Positions 49,653 to 59,185 of a stretch of DNA of 64,000 nt are shown here, one piece after another. Position 1 is the stretch's first letter; each line of letters begins with the position of its first letter. The DNA is from JAZQHR01 sp045540695. GTDB taxonomy: Bacteria; Bacillota; Clostridia; UMGS1810. The DNA is taken from assembly GCA_045540695.1 (NCBI GenBank), contig JAZQHR010000103.1, positions 8,104 to 72,103 of the forward strand, given 5' to 3'. Position numbers and translations under genes: made by a program. The notes under the pieces were generated by a model. That model saw only the letters and a list, made by a program, of their open reading frames with translations. It was not told the DNA's origin and ran no database searches.

Positions 49653-51497
49653 ATGAATTATTTAGATAAAATTTCATCTCCGGCTGATTTAAAGAAGCTT
49701 TCACCCGATTGTTATAAACAACTGTGCGATGAAATAAGACAATTTTTAATAGATAGTGTTATGCAAACAGGCGGTCATCTTGCGTCAAATCTTGGCGTAG
49801 TTGAGCTTACTGTCGCTATGCATATTGCTTTTGATTGCCCAAAAGACAAGATAGTATTTGACGTGGGTCATCAAAGCTATGTACATAAGCTATTAACAGG
49901 AAGAAAAGATAGATTTTCTACACTTAGAAAGCTAAACGGTTTATCTGGATTTCCTAAAACATCCGAAAGTGAATATGATTCCTTTAATGTAGGACATGCC
50001 AGCACATCCATTTCTGCTGCATTAGGTCTAGCACGTGCAAGAGATTTAAATGGAACTAATGAAAATATTATTGCTTTAATAGGTGATGGTGCATTAGGCG
50101 GGGGTATGGCTCTTGAGGCACTTAGCGATGCTGGAACCAGTAAAACAAAGCTTATAGTTATCATTAACGATAATGAAATGTCTATAAGCAAAAATGTCGG
50201 TGGAATTTCTGAACATCTTAGCAAGCTTAGAATTAAACCTGGTTATACCAAGGCAAAAGATAATATAAAGGATTTCCTATATTCTAAAGGAAAATTTAGC
50301 GAAAGTGTCGGAAATTTTCTTAAATCAACAAAAGATAAGATAAAAGATATTGCTATACACGGCGGAATGTTTGAAGAACTTGGATTTACTTATTTAGGTA
50401 TTATTGATGGTCATAACATAGAAAGTTTGATAGATGTTTTTGAAAAGGCTAAAGCTATTGACGGACCAGTGATTATTCATACATTCACTAAAAAAGGTAT
50501 GGGATATAAAGATGCTGAGGAACATCCTGATATTTTTCATGGAGTGTCTGAATCTGCTTTAAAATCAACTAAAAAGTCTTTAACATATTCTAAAAAGTTT
50601 GAAGAAATAATTACCAATATAGGCAGTAAAAATAAAAACGTTGTCGCAATAACGGCTGCAATGAAATCGCCATGCGGACTTGATACTTTTGCAAATGCCT
50701 TTCCTGAAAGATTTTTTGACGTTGGAATAGCAGAACAGCATGCCGTTACTATGGCTGCAGGTCTTGCGTGTGGTAATATTACACCGGTAGTTTGTATTTA
50801 TTCAACATTTTTACAAAGAGCTTATGACCAAATATTACACGATGTATGTCTTCAGAATCTTCATGTTGTATTTGCTATTGACAGAGCTGGTATAGTAGGG
50901 GATGATGGAGAAACTCATCAAGGCATTTATGATCTTTCATATCTTGCTCATCTGCCAAATATGACAATTTTGTCACCTAGCTGTGCTATTGAATTTGAGC
51001 AAATGATGGAATATGCTATAAATAGCCATAACGGACCTGTTGCAATACGTTATCCAAAAGACATAGTATCAGAAAGACGACCATCAGTTGATTTTGACTA
51101 TGCAAAATCGGAAGTAATTACAATTGGAAAAGATGTTACTATAGTTGCTGAAGGTCGTATGGTTGATTGTGCTCTAAAAACAGCTGAGCTTTTGAATGCA
51201 AATGGCATTTTAGCTACTGTAGTAAATATTAGAACTATAAAACCATTTGACAAAGAAACAATTTTAAAACATATAAATCAAACAAAACTATTAGTAACAA
51301 TAGAAGATAATATAAAATCATCCGGCATGGGTACATATATTTCTTCAGAATTAGAACAAACTGCACTTATTTTAGGTCATAAAAACGGCATATTACCACA
51401 AGGTAAGCAAAAGGAATTGTTTAAACTAAATAACCTGGATTACATAGGTGTAGCTGAAAGCATAATAAATAAGCTAAAAGAGGATAGTAATGAATAA
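49653..51497 (+). CDS. dxs: 1-deoxy-D-xylulose-5-phosphate synthase
   Basis: A 614-residue thiamine-diphosphate enzyme, first step of the MEP isoprenoid pathway. The cofactor motif is GDGALGGGMALE to NDNEMSIS, and the transketolase part carries DRAGIVGDDGETHQG. ATG 49653 is preferred to the adjacent TTG 49650. It overlaps tlyA by 8 nt. ispA next door uses its product. Confidence 0.97.
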   Translation: MNYLDKISSPADLKKLSPDCYKQLCDEIRQFLIDSVMQTGGHLASNLGVVELTVAMHIAFDCPKDKIVFDVGHQSYVHKLLTGRKDRFSTLRKLNGLSGFPKTSESEYDSFNVGHASTSISAALGLARARDLNGTNENIIALIGDGALGGGMALEALSDAGTSKTKLIVIINDNEMSISKNVGGISEHLSKLRIKPGYTKAKDNIKDFLYSKGKFSESVGNFLKSTKDKIKDIAIHGGMFEELGFTYLGIIDGHNIESLIDVFEKAKAIDGPVIIHTFTKKGMGYKDAEEHPDIFHGVSESALKSTKKSLTYSKKFEEIITNIGSKNKNVVAITAAMKSPCGLDTFANAFPERFFDVGIAEQHAVTMAAGLACGNITPVVCIYSTFLQRAYDQILHDVCLQNLHVVFAIDRAGIVGDDGETHQGIYDLSYLAHLPNMTILSPSCAIEFEQMMEYAINSHNGPVAIRYPKDIVSERRPSVDFDYAKSEVITIGKDVTIVAEGRMVDCALKTAELLNANGILATVVNIRTIKPFDKETILKHINQTKLLVTIEDNIKSSGMGTYISSELEQTALILGHKNGILPQGKQKELFKLNNLDYIGVAESIINKLKEDSNE

Positions 51498-52296
51498 CAG
51501 ATTAGATATAGAACTTGTAAACAGAGGTTTGGTTGAGAGTCGCGAACGAGCCAAGGCGTATATTATGTCAGGCATTGTATATGTCGATGGCGAAAAAGCA
51601 CTTAAAGCCGGTGACAAAGTAAAAGATGGTGTTTCTATTGAAGTACGCGGTGCGACAATACCGTATGTCAGTCGAGGCGGTCTAAAGCTTGAAAAAGCAA
51701 TAGATGTATTTAACATTGATTTAAATAATTTGGTTTGTGTAGATGTCGGTGCATCAACAGGCGGTTTTACAGACTGTATGCTTCAAAACGGAGCAAAAAA
51801 GGTTTATTCCATTGATGTTGGATATGGTCAGCTTGCATGGAAACTTCGCACTGATGAGAGAGTTGTTAATATTGAGCGAACAAATATACGTTATCTTGAT
51901 CTGTCAGTTTTTGAAGACGAAATAGATTTTGCATCAATTGACGTATCGTTCATATCACTTAAGCTTGTATTACCAGTTGTGTATAGTTTTCTTGGTGATA
52001 ACGGACACGTGGTAGCGTTAGTTAAACCACAATTTGAAGCAGGAAGAGAAGAAGTAGGCAAAAAAGGTGTTGTACGCGAAAAATCCACACATAAAAAGGT
52101 TATAATAAAATGTATAGAGTACGCCAAGGAAAACGGATTTCACATAGAAAACCGTGATTTTTCACCTATAAAAGGACCCGAAGGAAACATAGAGTTTTTA
52201 CTTAAGCTAAGTAAAAATAGCAATGAAAATGATATTGTTGATGAGAATTACATTGATACAATAGTTGAAAATGCACACAAAATGCAGGAGAATTAA
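51490..52296 (+). CDS. tlyA: TlyA-family rRNA 2'-O-methyltransferase
   Basis: A 268-residue protein. N-terminal S4 RNA-binding domain (RLDIELVNRGLVESRERAKAY) and FtsJ-like methyltransferase domain with CVDVGASTGGFTDCML and IDVSFISLKLVLP. Family members methylate ribose in 16S and/or 23S rRNA and some are called hemolysins. In many Clostridia argR and recN follow; here radC does. Confidence 0.93.
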   Translation: MNNRLDIELVNRGLVESRERAKAYIMSGIVYVDGEKALKAGDKVKDGVSIEVRGATIPYVSRGGLKLEKAIDVFNIDLNNLVCVDVGASTGGFTDCMLQNGAKKVYSIDVGYGQLAWKLRTDERVVNIERTNIRYLDLSVFEDEIDFASIDVSFISLKLVLPVVYSFLGDNGHVVALVKPQFEAGREEVGKKGVVREKSTHKKVIIKCIEYAKENGFHIENRDFSPIKGPEGNIEFLLKLSKNSNENDIVDENYIDTIVENAHKMQEN

Positions 52297-52297
52297 A

Positions 52298-53191
52298 ATG
52301 GATGACAAATTTACTACTATAAATTTAGGTGATGAGATAATAAAGTTAATTCCGAAACCCGCAAGTGAGGGTGGTGGATACGATTATGTTATAGTTCCAA
52401 ATGATGAAGCACCAAAAACTTTTAACAATAAGAAAAATAATACCACTGCAAAACCTCATGAGCTTCATAAGGGACATCGTCAAAGAATGCGTTCAAAGTA
52501 TAAGAAAAATGGTATACACAGCCTGGACCCTCATGAAGCACTTGAGATATTACTTGGATATTCAATTCCACGTAGAGAAACCAATTCTATTGCACACAGA
52601 CTTATTGAGGAATTTGGCAGTTTGAAAAATGTTCTAAATGCTGACATAGAACACCTAAGCAGAGTAGAGGGAGTGGGAGAGAACACTGCTATTTTAATTA
52701 CATTATGCCGTGATATCTTAGACTATGCACTTGAAAGCGCTGTTAAAAATATAAATCTCACTTCACGTGATACATTAGATGAGTTTTGTTGTGATTTATT
52801 TAGATATTCGGTTAACGAAAAACTTATTGTTATAATGACTGATGGTAACAGAAACTTTCTGCATTACGAAGTATTGGCTCATGGTAACAGGCGTTCAGCT
52901 CAAGTTTCCATTAAAATGCTTATAGATTTAATTACAAAGCATAACCCAAGCTGTATTATATTAGCACACAATCATCCAGGTAACAACTTAAGCCCATCAT
53001 CAGTTGATGTCAAATTAACTAATGCCATTTTAAAGGCACTTGCGCCATATAAAGTTGAACTCATTGATCATCTTATATGTAATGGAAAACGTGCTTTAAG
53101 TATGGAAGACAGAGGCTTTATCAATAGAGATCTTTTAAAAGATGAAGTAGAAATCGAAGAAATTGATTTAGGTGATATTTTTGGAAATTAA
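52298..53191 (+). CDS. radC: RadC-like JAB/MPN-domain protein
   Basis: A 297-residue protein. A helix-hairpin-helix region (residues about 70-120, LSRVEGVGENTAIL) precedes a JAMM-type metal motif, HNHPGNNLSPSSVD. An N-terminal 50-residue extension is lysine-rich and of low complexity. RadC proteins are linked to DNA repair by name only; the true role is unsettled. AGGAG precedes ATG 52298. Confidence 0.93.
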   Translation: MDDKFTTINLGDEIIKLIPKPASEGGGYDYVIVPNDEAPKTFNNKKNNTTAKPHELHKGHRQRMRSKYKKNGIHSLDPHEALEILLGYSIPRRETNSIAHRLIEEFGSLKNVLNADIEHLSRVEGVGENTAILITLCRDILDYALESAVKNINLTSRDTLDEFCCDLFRYSVNEKLIVIMTDGNRNFLHYEVLAHGNRRSAQVSIKMLIDLITKHNPSCIILAHNHPGNNLSPSSVDVKLTNAILKALAPYKVELIDHLICNGKRALSMEDRGFINRDLLKDEVEIEEIDLGDIFGN

Positions 53192-54068
53192 GGACATTTC
53201 AATAGAGGACAAGCATATATTTGACAAAATAATAAATTTCAGTCGAAAAAATGCCGAGGCATCTTTTGCCAATCTTTTTATATGGAGTGATATTTACAAT
53301 ACTAAATATTCTATCATAAATGATATGTTGTGTGTTTTTTACACGAGTGATTCCGGTGTTTTAAAGACAATATTTCCTTTTGGAAATGGTGATATAAAGT
53401 CAACTATCGAAATTATAAAGAATAACGTTTTTAAAGATTCAGATACTTTTGTTATGACTGCCGTATGTGAAGATGACAAGACAAAGCTTGAAAAAATATT
53501 TGGTGATAAAGTATCCTTTGAATATGACAGAGATTCGTCTGAATATGTATATTTATCTGACAAATTTATTACTCTTAGCGGAAAAAAACTTCACGCAAAA
53601 AGAAATCATATCAATAAATTTGAATCAATATATGATTATCGTTATAAAAATATTGAACCGGATGATTATGAAAAATGCATCCTGGCTGTTGAAGAGTGGA
53701 TGCATGACAAATATGATGGTAACACAAGTGAATATTTTGATGAATTAAAAACTATTAAAAAAGCATTTTTAAACTTTGAAATACTTGGATTAAACGGTGG
53801 AGCAATATATATCGAAGATAAATTAGTAGCATTTACTATAGGCGAAAGACTAAGTGACGATATGGCGGTTGTCCATATAGAAAAGGCAGATACCAATTAT
53901 CCCGGCTCTTTTGCTATTATAAATCGTGAATATATAAAGCATAATTGGAGTGACATTAAATATATCAATAGAGAAGAAGACCTCGGAATAGAAGGGCTTA
54001 GAAAGGCTAAGTTGTCTTATTACCCTGAATTTTTGGTAGATAAGTATATTGCTACATTTAATATATAA
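53181..54068 (+). CDS. DUF2156 (acyltransferase-fold) protein
   Basis: A 295-residue protein of the DUF2156 family, whose C-terminal part is related to the aminoacyl-tRNA-dependent lysyltransferase domain of MprF. KKLHAKRNHINKFE, then AFTIGERLSDDMAVVHIEKAD and INREEDLGIEGLRKAKLSYYPE are typical. TTG 53181 is likely (AGGTGA upstream). It overlaps radC by 11 nt. Substrate unknown. Confidence 0.85.
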   Translation: MEIKDISIEDKHIFDKIINFSRKNAEASFANLFIWSDIYNTKYSIINDMLCVFYTSDSGVLKTIFPFGNGDIKSTIEIIKNNVFKDSDTFVMTAVCEDDKTKLEKIFGDKVSFEYDRDSSEYVYLSDKFITLSGKKLHAKRNHINKFESIYDYRYKNIEPDDYEKCILAVEEWMHDKYDGNTSEYFDELKTIKKAFLNFEILGLNGGAIYIEDKLVAFTIGERLSDDMAVVHIEKADTNYPGSFAIINREYIKHNWSDIKYINREEDLGIEGLRKAKLSYYPEFLVDKYIATFNI

Positions 54069-54082
54069 GGAGGAAATATAAA

Positions 54083-54622
54083 ATGATATGTGTATTTTTA
54101 GCGAATGGATTTGAGGAAATAGAGGCATTGGCTTTTGTAGATATATTAAGAAGAGCTGATATTGATGTAAAAACAGTTTCAATATACGATGATAATATGG
54201 TTACAGGAGCACATGGTATATGCGTTAAATCTGATATACTTATAAAAAATATTAAAAAAGAAGATATAACAGGTGTTGTTTTACCGGGTGGTCTGCCTGG
54301 TACAACAAATCTTTTAGCTTCTACCGATGTAAAAGAACTAATAGACTATGCTATGACCAATAATCTTTATGCCGGTGCAATATGCGCCGCACCTATGGTA
54401 TATGGTGTGTTAGGCTATTTAAAAGGGAAAAATGCAACATCATACCCATCTTTTCAAAATGAATTAAATGGTGCTACTGTGCTTCAGGACAGAGTTGTAA
54501 AAGATGGAAATATTATAACATCACGCGGAGCAGGCACTGCACACGATTTTGCATTTGAATTTGTAAAATGTATTAAAGACGAAAAAACAGCCGATTCGAT
54601 CTGCGAATCAATGCAGTATTAA
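54083..54622 (+). CDS. DJ-1/PfpI family protein
   Basis: A 179-residue DJ-1/ThiJ-fold protein. FLANGFEEIEALAFVDILRRA opens it; the nucleophile Cys is in YAGAICAAPMVYG, with VLPGGLPG before it, and SRGAGTAHDFAFEF is near the end. Members include deglycases, chaperones and proteases; activity cannot be fixed. AAGGAGG precedes it. Confidence 0.9.
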   Translation: MICVFLANGFEEIEALAFVDILRRADIDVKTVSIYDDNMVTGAHGICVKSDILIKNIKKEDITGVVLPGGLPGTTNLLASTDVKELIDYAMTNNLYAGAICAAPMVYGVLGYLKGKNATSYPSFQNELNGATVLQDRVVKDGNIITSRGAGTAHDFAFEFVKCIKDEKTADSICESMQY

Positions 54623-54625
54623 GAT

Positions 54626-55183
54626 ATGGAAAAATCATATATAAGAGCTCAAAAATTAAAAGAACGAAGAAGCCTTGATAAAGATATTGTTATTAAAAAT
54701 AGCGAAATAATCACCAATATTATAACAAATTCTAAATGGTTTTTAGATGCTAAAACAATAATGATATATGTATCTTTTGAAAACGAAGTAGATACACATA
54801 GCATTATCGAAGCTGCATTAAAACTTGAAAAAAACGTAATAGTACCTGTATGCACGGATGATTATAATATAATTCCTGTTAAAATAGATTCTTTTTTAAA
54901 TCTTACACAAAATAAATACGGAATATTGGAACCCGTTAATGTATTACCTTATTTAGATGAGATAGACGTAGTCATAGTGCCTGGTGTTGCATTTGACAAA
55001 AATTTTAACAGAGTTGGATTTGGCAAAGGATACTACGATAAGTTTCTGTCAAATCATAAAGATGCACTTAAAGCCAGTATATGTCACGATTGTCAGCTTA
55101 CAGATGAAATTTACGCCGATGAATATGATGTTAAAATGGATATTATAATCACCGAAAAGGGGATATATGATAGAAATGATTAA
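54626..55183 (+). CDS. 5-formyltetrahydrofolate cyclo-ligase
   Basis: A 185-residue ATP-dependent folate salvage enzyme. KERRSLDKD near the N terminus, VPGVAFDKNFNRVGFGKGYYDKFLS and a Mg-binding DVKMDIIITEKGIY identify it. folC earlier in this window works on the same cofactor. Confidence 0.93.
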   Translation: MEKSYIRAQKLKERRSLDKDIVIKNSEIITNIITNSKWFLDAKTIMIYVSFENEVDTHSIIEAALKLEKNVIVPVCTDDYNIIPVKIDSFLNLTQNKYGILEPVNVLPYLDEIDVVIVPGVAFDKNFNRVGFGKGYYDKFLSNHKDALKASICHDCQLTDEIYADEYDVKMDIIITEKGIYDRND

Positions 55184-56006
55184 ATCAGCAAATTTTTTAT
55201 TGATTATAATTTTAATAATGCAAAATATTATTTCTCTTTTCACTTTGGGAGAAAATCTTTCTTATATATCAGAAGTCCTTATCAATCAGCTGTTTACGTT
55301 ATGTATTCCACTAATTATATATTTGGTATATAGCAAAAGAAGGCTTTCGTTTAAAAACACTCAGTTGTCTTTTCAAAAAATAATAATATGTGCAGCAGGA
55401 ACAATTTCACTTGGAATATTAGCACAATTTGTAAATATACCTGTTTTAAGTTTGATGGAAAATTATGGGAAATATAACAATGAAATATACATTCCAAACG
55501 GTTCATTTGAATTTACTGCATTTTTCATTTTAATTGCAATAACACCTGCAATAATTGAAGAAATAATATTTAGAAAGATTGTGTTAAAAGAGTATAGGGG
55601 AGCTTATAACGATATAATTGCAATTATATTATGCGGATTTGCATTTGCAATTTTACACGGAAATTTTGCATTATTTTTGCCTCAATTTTTAATCGGAACT
55701 TACTTAGCTTATATTACTATAAAATCAGGAGAAATATATCTGGCTGTAATTTGCCACTTTATACATAACTCATCATCGCTGATAGCACAGAAATTCTTTT
55801 ATAACGAATTATCAAATTTAATATACGGAAACATGACAGTGGTATTTATAATTTCAGTTTTGATTTTGTGGTTGAGTATAATATTTTTACGCAAAGAAAA
55901 AACCACATACAAAAGAAACAAAATAGAAATCCCTGTAAGAAGCACAAAGATATCACTTTGGCTTTTTATCACAATTGCACTATTTTTTAAAATTATTTTC
56001 ATTTAA
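55167..56006 (+). CDS. CPBP-family intramembrane metalloprotease
   Basis: A 279-residue multispan membrane protein of the CPBP (Abi/CAAX-like) family. EEIIFRKIVLKEY is motif 1 (catalytic Glu pair and Arg), FAILHGN motif 2 and HFIHNSS motif 3. About eight hydrophobic segments are visible. Substrate unknown. The start overlaps the folate gene by 17 nt. Confidence 0.9.
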   Translation: MIEMIKSANFLLIIILIMQNIISLFTLGENLSYISEVLINQLFTLCIPLIIYLVYSKRRLSFKNTQLSFQKIIICAAGTISLGILAQFVNIPVLSLMENYGKYNNEIYIPNGSFEFTAFFILIAITPAIIEEIIFRKIVLKEYRGAYNDIIAIILCGFAFAILHGNFALFLPQFLIGTYLAYITIKSGEIYLAVICHFIHNSSSLIAQKFFYNELSNLIYGNMTVVFIISVLILWLSIIFLRKEKTTYKRNKIEIPVRSTKISLWLFITIALFFKIIFI

Positions 56007-56040
56007 CCCGCAAGGGGATTACATGCTTAATTCATTATAC

Positions 56041-56070
56041 CATTTCGTGAAATTAAAATTTCACGAAATG
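56041..56070. promoter_or_regulatory. perfect 14-bp palindrome upstream of the Xer-type recombinase
   Basis: CATTTCGTGAAATT (56041-56054) and its exact inverse AATTTCACGAAATG (56057-56070) are separated by 2 nt. The same 14-mer AATTTCACGAAATG recurs at 56642-56655 inside the recombinase gene. Candidate operator or recombinase-binding site; it can also fold as an RNA hairpin, but no T tract follows it. Confidence 0.6.
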
Positions 56071-56086
56071 AGGAAGGGCGTTTTTT

Positions 56087-57121
56087 ATGGTTGATTTAAA
56101 CAGACTATATAGCCAAAGTCCTGTTGTATTAAAGGACTATCTTACATATTTATCAGTTATTAAAGGTAAATCAGACAATACAATATACAGTTATTATTTT
56201 GATTTAAAAATGTTTATCAGATTTTTAATGACTGAAAAACAAAATTATTCACTTGGTGATTTTGAAAATATTGATATTTTAGAATTTAATCAGGAAATTT
56301 TAAATTCTGTTACTCTTACAGATTTATATTCTTTTATGGCGTACGTTACAAACAATCATTCATCAAATGATAAATACAGAGCCAGAAAAGTTTCCAGTTT
56401 AAAATCGTTCTTTAAATATCTAAGTACAAAGGCAAATATTATAGATGATAATCCTGCATTAAATTTAGAAACACCAAAGTTAAAAAAACGTTTACCGAAA
56501 TATTTATCTGTTGATGAGAGTATTAGATTTTTACAATCAATTGATGGCGATTCTAAAATAAGAGATTTAGCTATGTTCTCTCTCTTCTTAAACTGTGGTA
56601 TTCGATTATCAGAGCTTGTCGGTATAAATATCCGAGATATAAATTTCACGAAATGCACACTTAGAATAATCGGTAAAGGCGACAAAGAAAGAATTGTATA
56701 TTTAAACGATTTATGCTTAAATGCTATTAAAGCGTATATGGAAGTAAGGCCAAATGACGGAGTTGTGTATGAAGACCGCGATGCGCTGTTTTTAAGCAAC
56801 AAAAAACGTAGAATAAGCAACAGAATGGTACAAATTTTAGCTAAAAAATACTTTAAAGCCGCTGATATAGATGAACGTGTATTTACTCCTCATAAGTTAA
56901 GACACACAGCAGCTACAATAATGTATAATGAAGGAAACGTTGATATAAGAACTCTACAGGAGCTTTTAGGGCATGTAAGTCTTGCGACTACACAGATATA
57001 CACTCATATTAGCAATGATGAGCTTAAAAAAGCTACTCAAAGCAATCCGCTTGCAAATCTTGATATTGATTTAACAAACGATAATAAAGATGATAAAGAT
57101 AAAGAAAATCCCGAAAAATAA
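56087..57121 (+). CDS. xerD: XerC/XerD-type tyrosine recombinase
   Basis: A 344-residue recombinase. The N-terminal core-binding domain spans about residues 15-130. The catalytic residues are Arg in LNCGIRLSELVG, Lys near GKGDKERIVYL, HKLRHTAAT, LLGHVSLATT and the Tyr of IYTHIS. Residues 325-344 form a Lys/Asp-rich tail longer than usual. Xer proteins resolve chromosome dimers at dif or act on mobile elements; which applies here is not shown. It is longer than canonical XerD (about 300). Confidence 0.85.
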   Translation: MVDLNRLYSQSPVVLKDYLTYLSVIKGKSDNTIYSYYFDLKMFIRFLMTEKQNYSLGDFENIDILEFNQEILNSVTLTDLYSFMAYVTNNHSSNDKYRARKVSSLKSFFKYLSTKANIIDDNPALNLETPKLKKRLPKYLSVDESIRFLQSIDGDSKIRDLAMFSLFLNCGIRLSELVGINIRDINFTKCTLRIIGKGDKERIVYLNDLCLNAIKAYMEVRPNDGVVYEDRDALFLSNKKRRISNRMVQILAKKYFKAADIDERVFTPHKLRHTAATIMYNEGNVDIRTLQELLGHVSLATTQIYTHISNDELKKATQSNPLANLDIDLTNDNKDDKDKENPEK

Positions 57122-57134
57122 TTCGGGATTTTCT
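57103..57134. terminator. bidirectional terminator between convergent genes
   Basis: AGAAAATCCCGAA (57103-57115) and TTCGGGATTTTCT (57122-57134), with A-rich and T-rich flanks on both sides. It serves the recombinase (plus) and the M42 peptidases (minus). Confidence 0.85.
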
Positions 57135-57149
57135 AATTATTAGTTATAT

Positions 57150-58139
57150 TTAAACATCAAATCCATTTTCAATTGATTTTATAAGTAGTTTTACAGCATT
57201 ATCTAAATCAGTTTTATTTATAACCTCACACGATGTATGGATATTTCTGCATGGAATAGAAATTGCACCGGTTAATACGCCTTCTTTTGTAGTGTGGATT
57301 ACACCCGCATCTGTTCCGCCTTGCTGTAAAATTTCTAACTGATATGGAATATTAGTACTTATTGCAGTATTTTTAAGATATTCACATATTTTTTTGCTAC
57401 AAATAATAGAATTATCCTTTAATTTAATTGCAGGTCCCCTACCCGTCTTTACATTCATATCCCTACAGCCTGGTGTATCACCTGTAGAAGTAACATCCAC
57501 TGCAATTGCAATATCAGGATTTATACCAAAAGCAGCAGTTTTAGCGCCTCTTAATCCGAGCTCTTCCTGCGATGAAAACACATAATATAAAGTATTATCA
57601 GTTTTTGGCATGTTTTTAATTGTATTTATCAATGAATATACACCTGCACGGTTATCCAGCGCCTTAGAAATGACATAATTATCATTTATAACTGTATCTC
57701 CGCAAAGCACTGCTACATCACCAATTGAAACCAATTTTTCGCTTTCTTCTTTTGAACACGTACCAATATCTACGTATAAATTTGAAAATTTTAATTTATC
57801 AACATTTTCTATCTTACTTTCATACGCAACAGCACCAATAACGCCATTTAAAAATCTAACACGACTAAAAATTAGTGAAGGAATTTTTAATCCTCCGATC
57901 GGCGAAACACGCAAAAATCCATTATCATCAATATTGGTAACAATAACGCCAATCTCATCAGAATGGGCACAAAACATTATCTTTTTATCATTACCATTTT
58001 TAACAGCTATAAGGTTTCCTAAAGCATCTTTATACAACGAATCTACATAATCTATTATTTCATTTGCAATATATTCTTGAATATGTTCTTCATTTCCGGA
58101 AGGTGATGATATCTGGCATAAATTCTTTAATAAATCCAT
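57150..58139 (-). CDS. M42-family metallo-aminopeptidase (third of three tandem copies)
   Basis: A 329-residue dinuclear-metal peptidase. Metal and catalytic positions appear as CAHSDEIG, KALDNRAG, SSQEELGLRGA, VDVTSTGD and IPCRNIHTSCEVI. Relatives include PepA, FrvX and TET-type aminopeptidases and endoglucanase-M-like proteins. It is one of three related genes on the minus strand. Its start overlaps the stop of the next gene by one base. Confidence 0.92.
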   Translation of the reverse strand: MDLLKNLCQISSPSGNEEHIQEYIANEIIDYVDSLYKDALGNLIAVKNGNDKKIMFCAHSDEIGVIVTNIDDNGFLRVSPIGGLKIPSLIFSRVRFLNGVIGAVAYESKIENVDKLKFSNLYVDIGTCSKEESEKLVSIGDVAVLCGDTVINDNYVISKALDNRAGVYSLINTIKNMPKTDNTLYYVFSSQEELGLRGAKTAAFGINPDIAIAVDVTSTGDTPGCRDMNVKTGRGPAIKLKDNSIICSKKICEYLKNTAISTNIPYQLEILQQGGTDAGVIHTTKEGVLTGAISIPCRNIHTSCEVINKTDLDNAVKLLIKSIENGFDV

Positions 58140-59185
58140 TATTTTAATACCTCCTTAGTGGTAGGTTTATACATATTTATATTATACAAAATACATTTAA
58201 CGAGTTTTTTAGTGCTGGTAAAATCGTCTTTACATATAACCGATGCCGGTGAATGGATATATCTGCACGGAACAGATATAACAGCAGTTTCGCAGCCATC
58301 TCCTGAAACAGAAATAGCACCTGCATCATTGCCTCCAAAGGTAGATTGCTTATACTGAAATGTAATATTATTTTCTTTTGCTATGTCAACAATGTATTTG
58401 TTTAAATTTTTATTTGAATATGAAGCTCTGTCCATAATAGAAATTGCCGGACCTTCGCATAATCTTGTGGCATATTCATGTATCTCTGCAGATGGCACAT
58501 CCGAACAAGTAGTTGCCTCAATTATAATACTCACATCAGGGTTAATTCTGTGTGATAATACGGTAGCACCTCTAAGTCCAACTTCCTCCTGAACAGAAAA
58601 GCAAAAATATATATCACTTTCATACGAATATTTTAACATTTCAAGAAGAATAGCGCACCCTATCCTATCATCTAACGCCTTGGCTTTTATATAATTATTG
58701 TTTTCACCAAATTCTATATATTTTGAATCAAATGATATATAATCACCAATTGATATATATTTTAGTGCATCATCTTTAGTTTTAGCGCCTATATCTATAT
58801 ACATATCATCTGACTTTACTACTTTTTTTCTTTCTTCCTTTTCAAGAAGATGAATAGCCTTTATGCCAATAACACCAGGAATAGAATCTTTTCCAATAAC
58901 CACTCTTTGTGATAAAAGTAAGCGATCATCTATTCCACCTACTTTTTTGAAGCGTATAAATCCATTTTCATCTATTTTAGAAACGATTAAACCTACCTCA
59001 TCCATGTGACAAGTTAACATAACTTTGTTATCGTTAACTTTATTACCTTTTTTATACAAAATCACGTTTCCCATAGTGTCAATAGTAATTTCACTAGCGT
59101 ATTTTTTTGCTTTTGAAATTATATAATCACGTACGGTATTTTCATTTCCAGAAACACCATTTAAATTTGTAAGTTGTTCTAACAT
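58139..59185 (-). CDS. M42-family metallo-aminopeptidase (second of three)
   Basis: A 348-residue relative of the flanking genes. Motifs are TCHMDEVG, KALDDRIG, SVQEEVGLRGA, ATTCSD and SVPCRYIHSPASV. It overlaps its 5' neighbour by 7 nt, so the three are translated as one unit. Whether the three paralogs form one mixed complex or have different substrate ranges is not evident. Confidence 0.92.
   Translation of the reverse strand: MLEQLTNLNGVSGNENTVRDYIISKAKKYASEITIDTMGNVILYKKGNKVNDNKVMLTCHMDEVGLIVSKIDENGFIRFKKVGGIDDRLLLSQRVVIGKDSIPGVIGIKAIHLLEKEERKKVVKSDDMYIDIGAKTKDDALKYISIGDYISFDSKYIEFGENNNYIKAKALDDRIGCAILLEMLKYSYESDIYFCFSVQEEVGLRGATVLSHRINPDVSIIIEATTCSDVPSAEIHEYATRLCEGPAISIMDRASYSNKNLNKYIVDIAKENNITFQYKQSTFGGNDAGAISVSGDGCETAVISVPCRYIHSPASVICKDDFTSTKKLVKCILYNINMYKPTTKEVLK

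Noticed and set aside
56041..56070. A dif site for XerC/XerD
   Set aside because: The palindrome is a perfect inverted pair with a 2-bp centre and does not resemble the 28-bp Firmicutes dif pattern.
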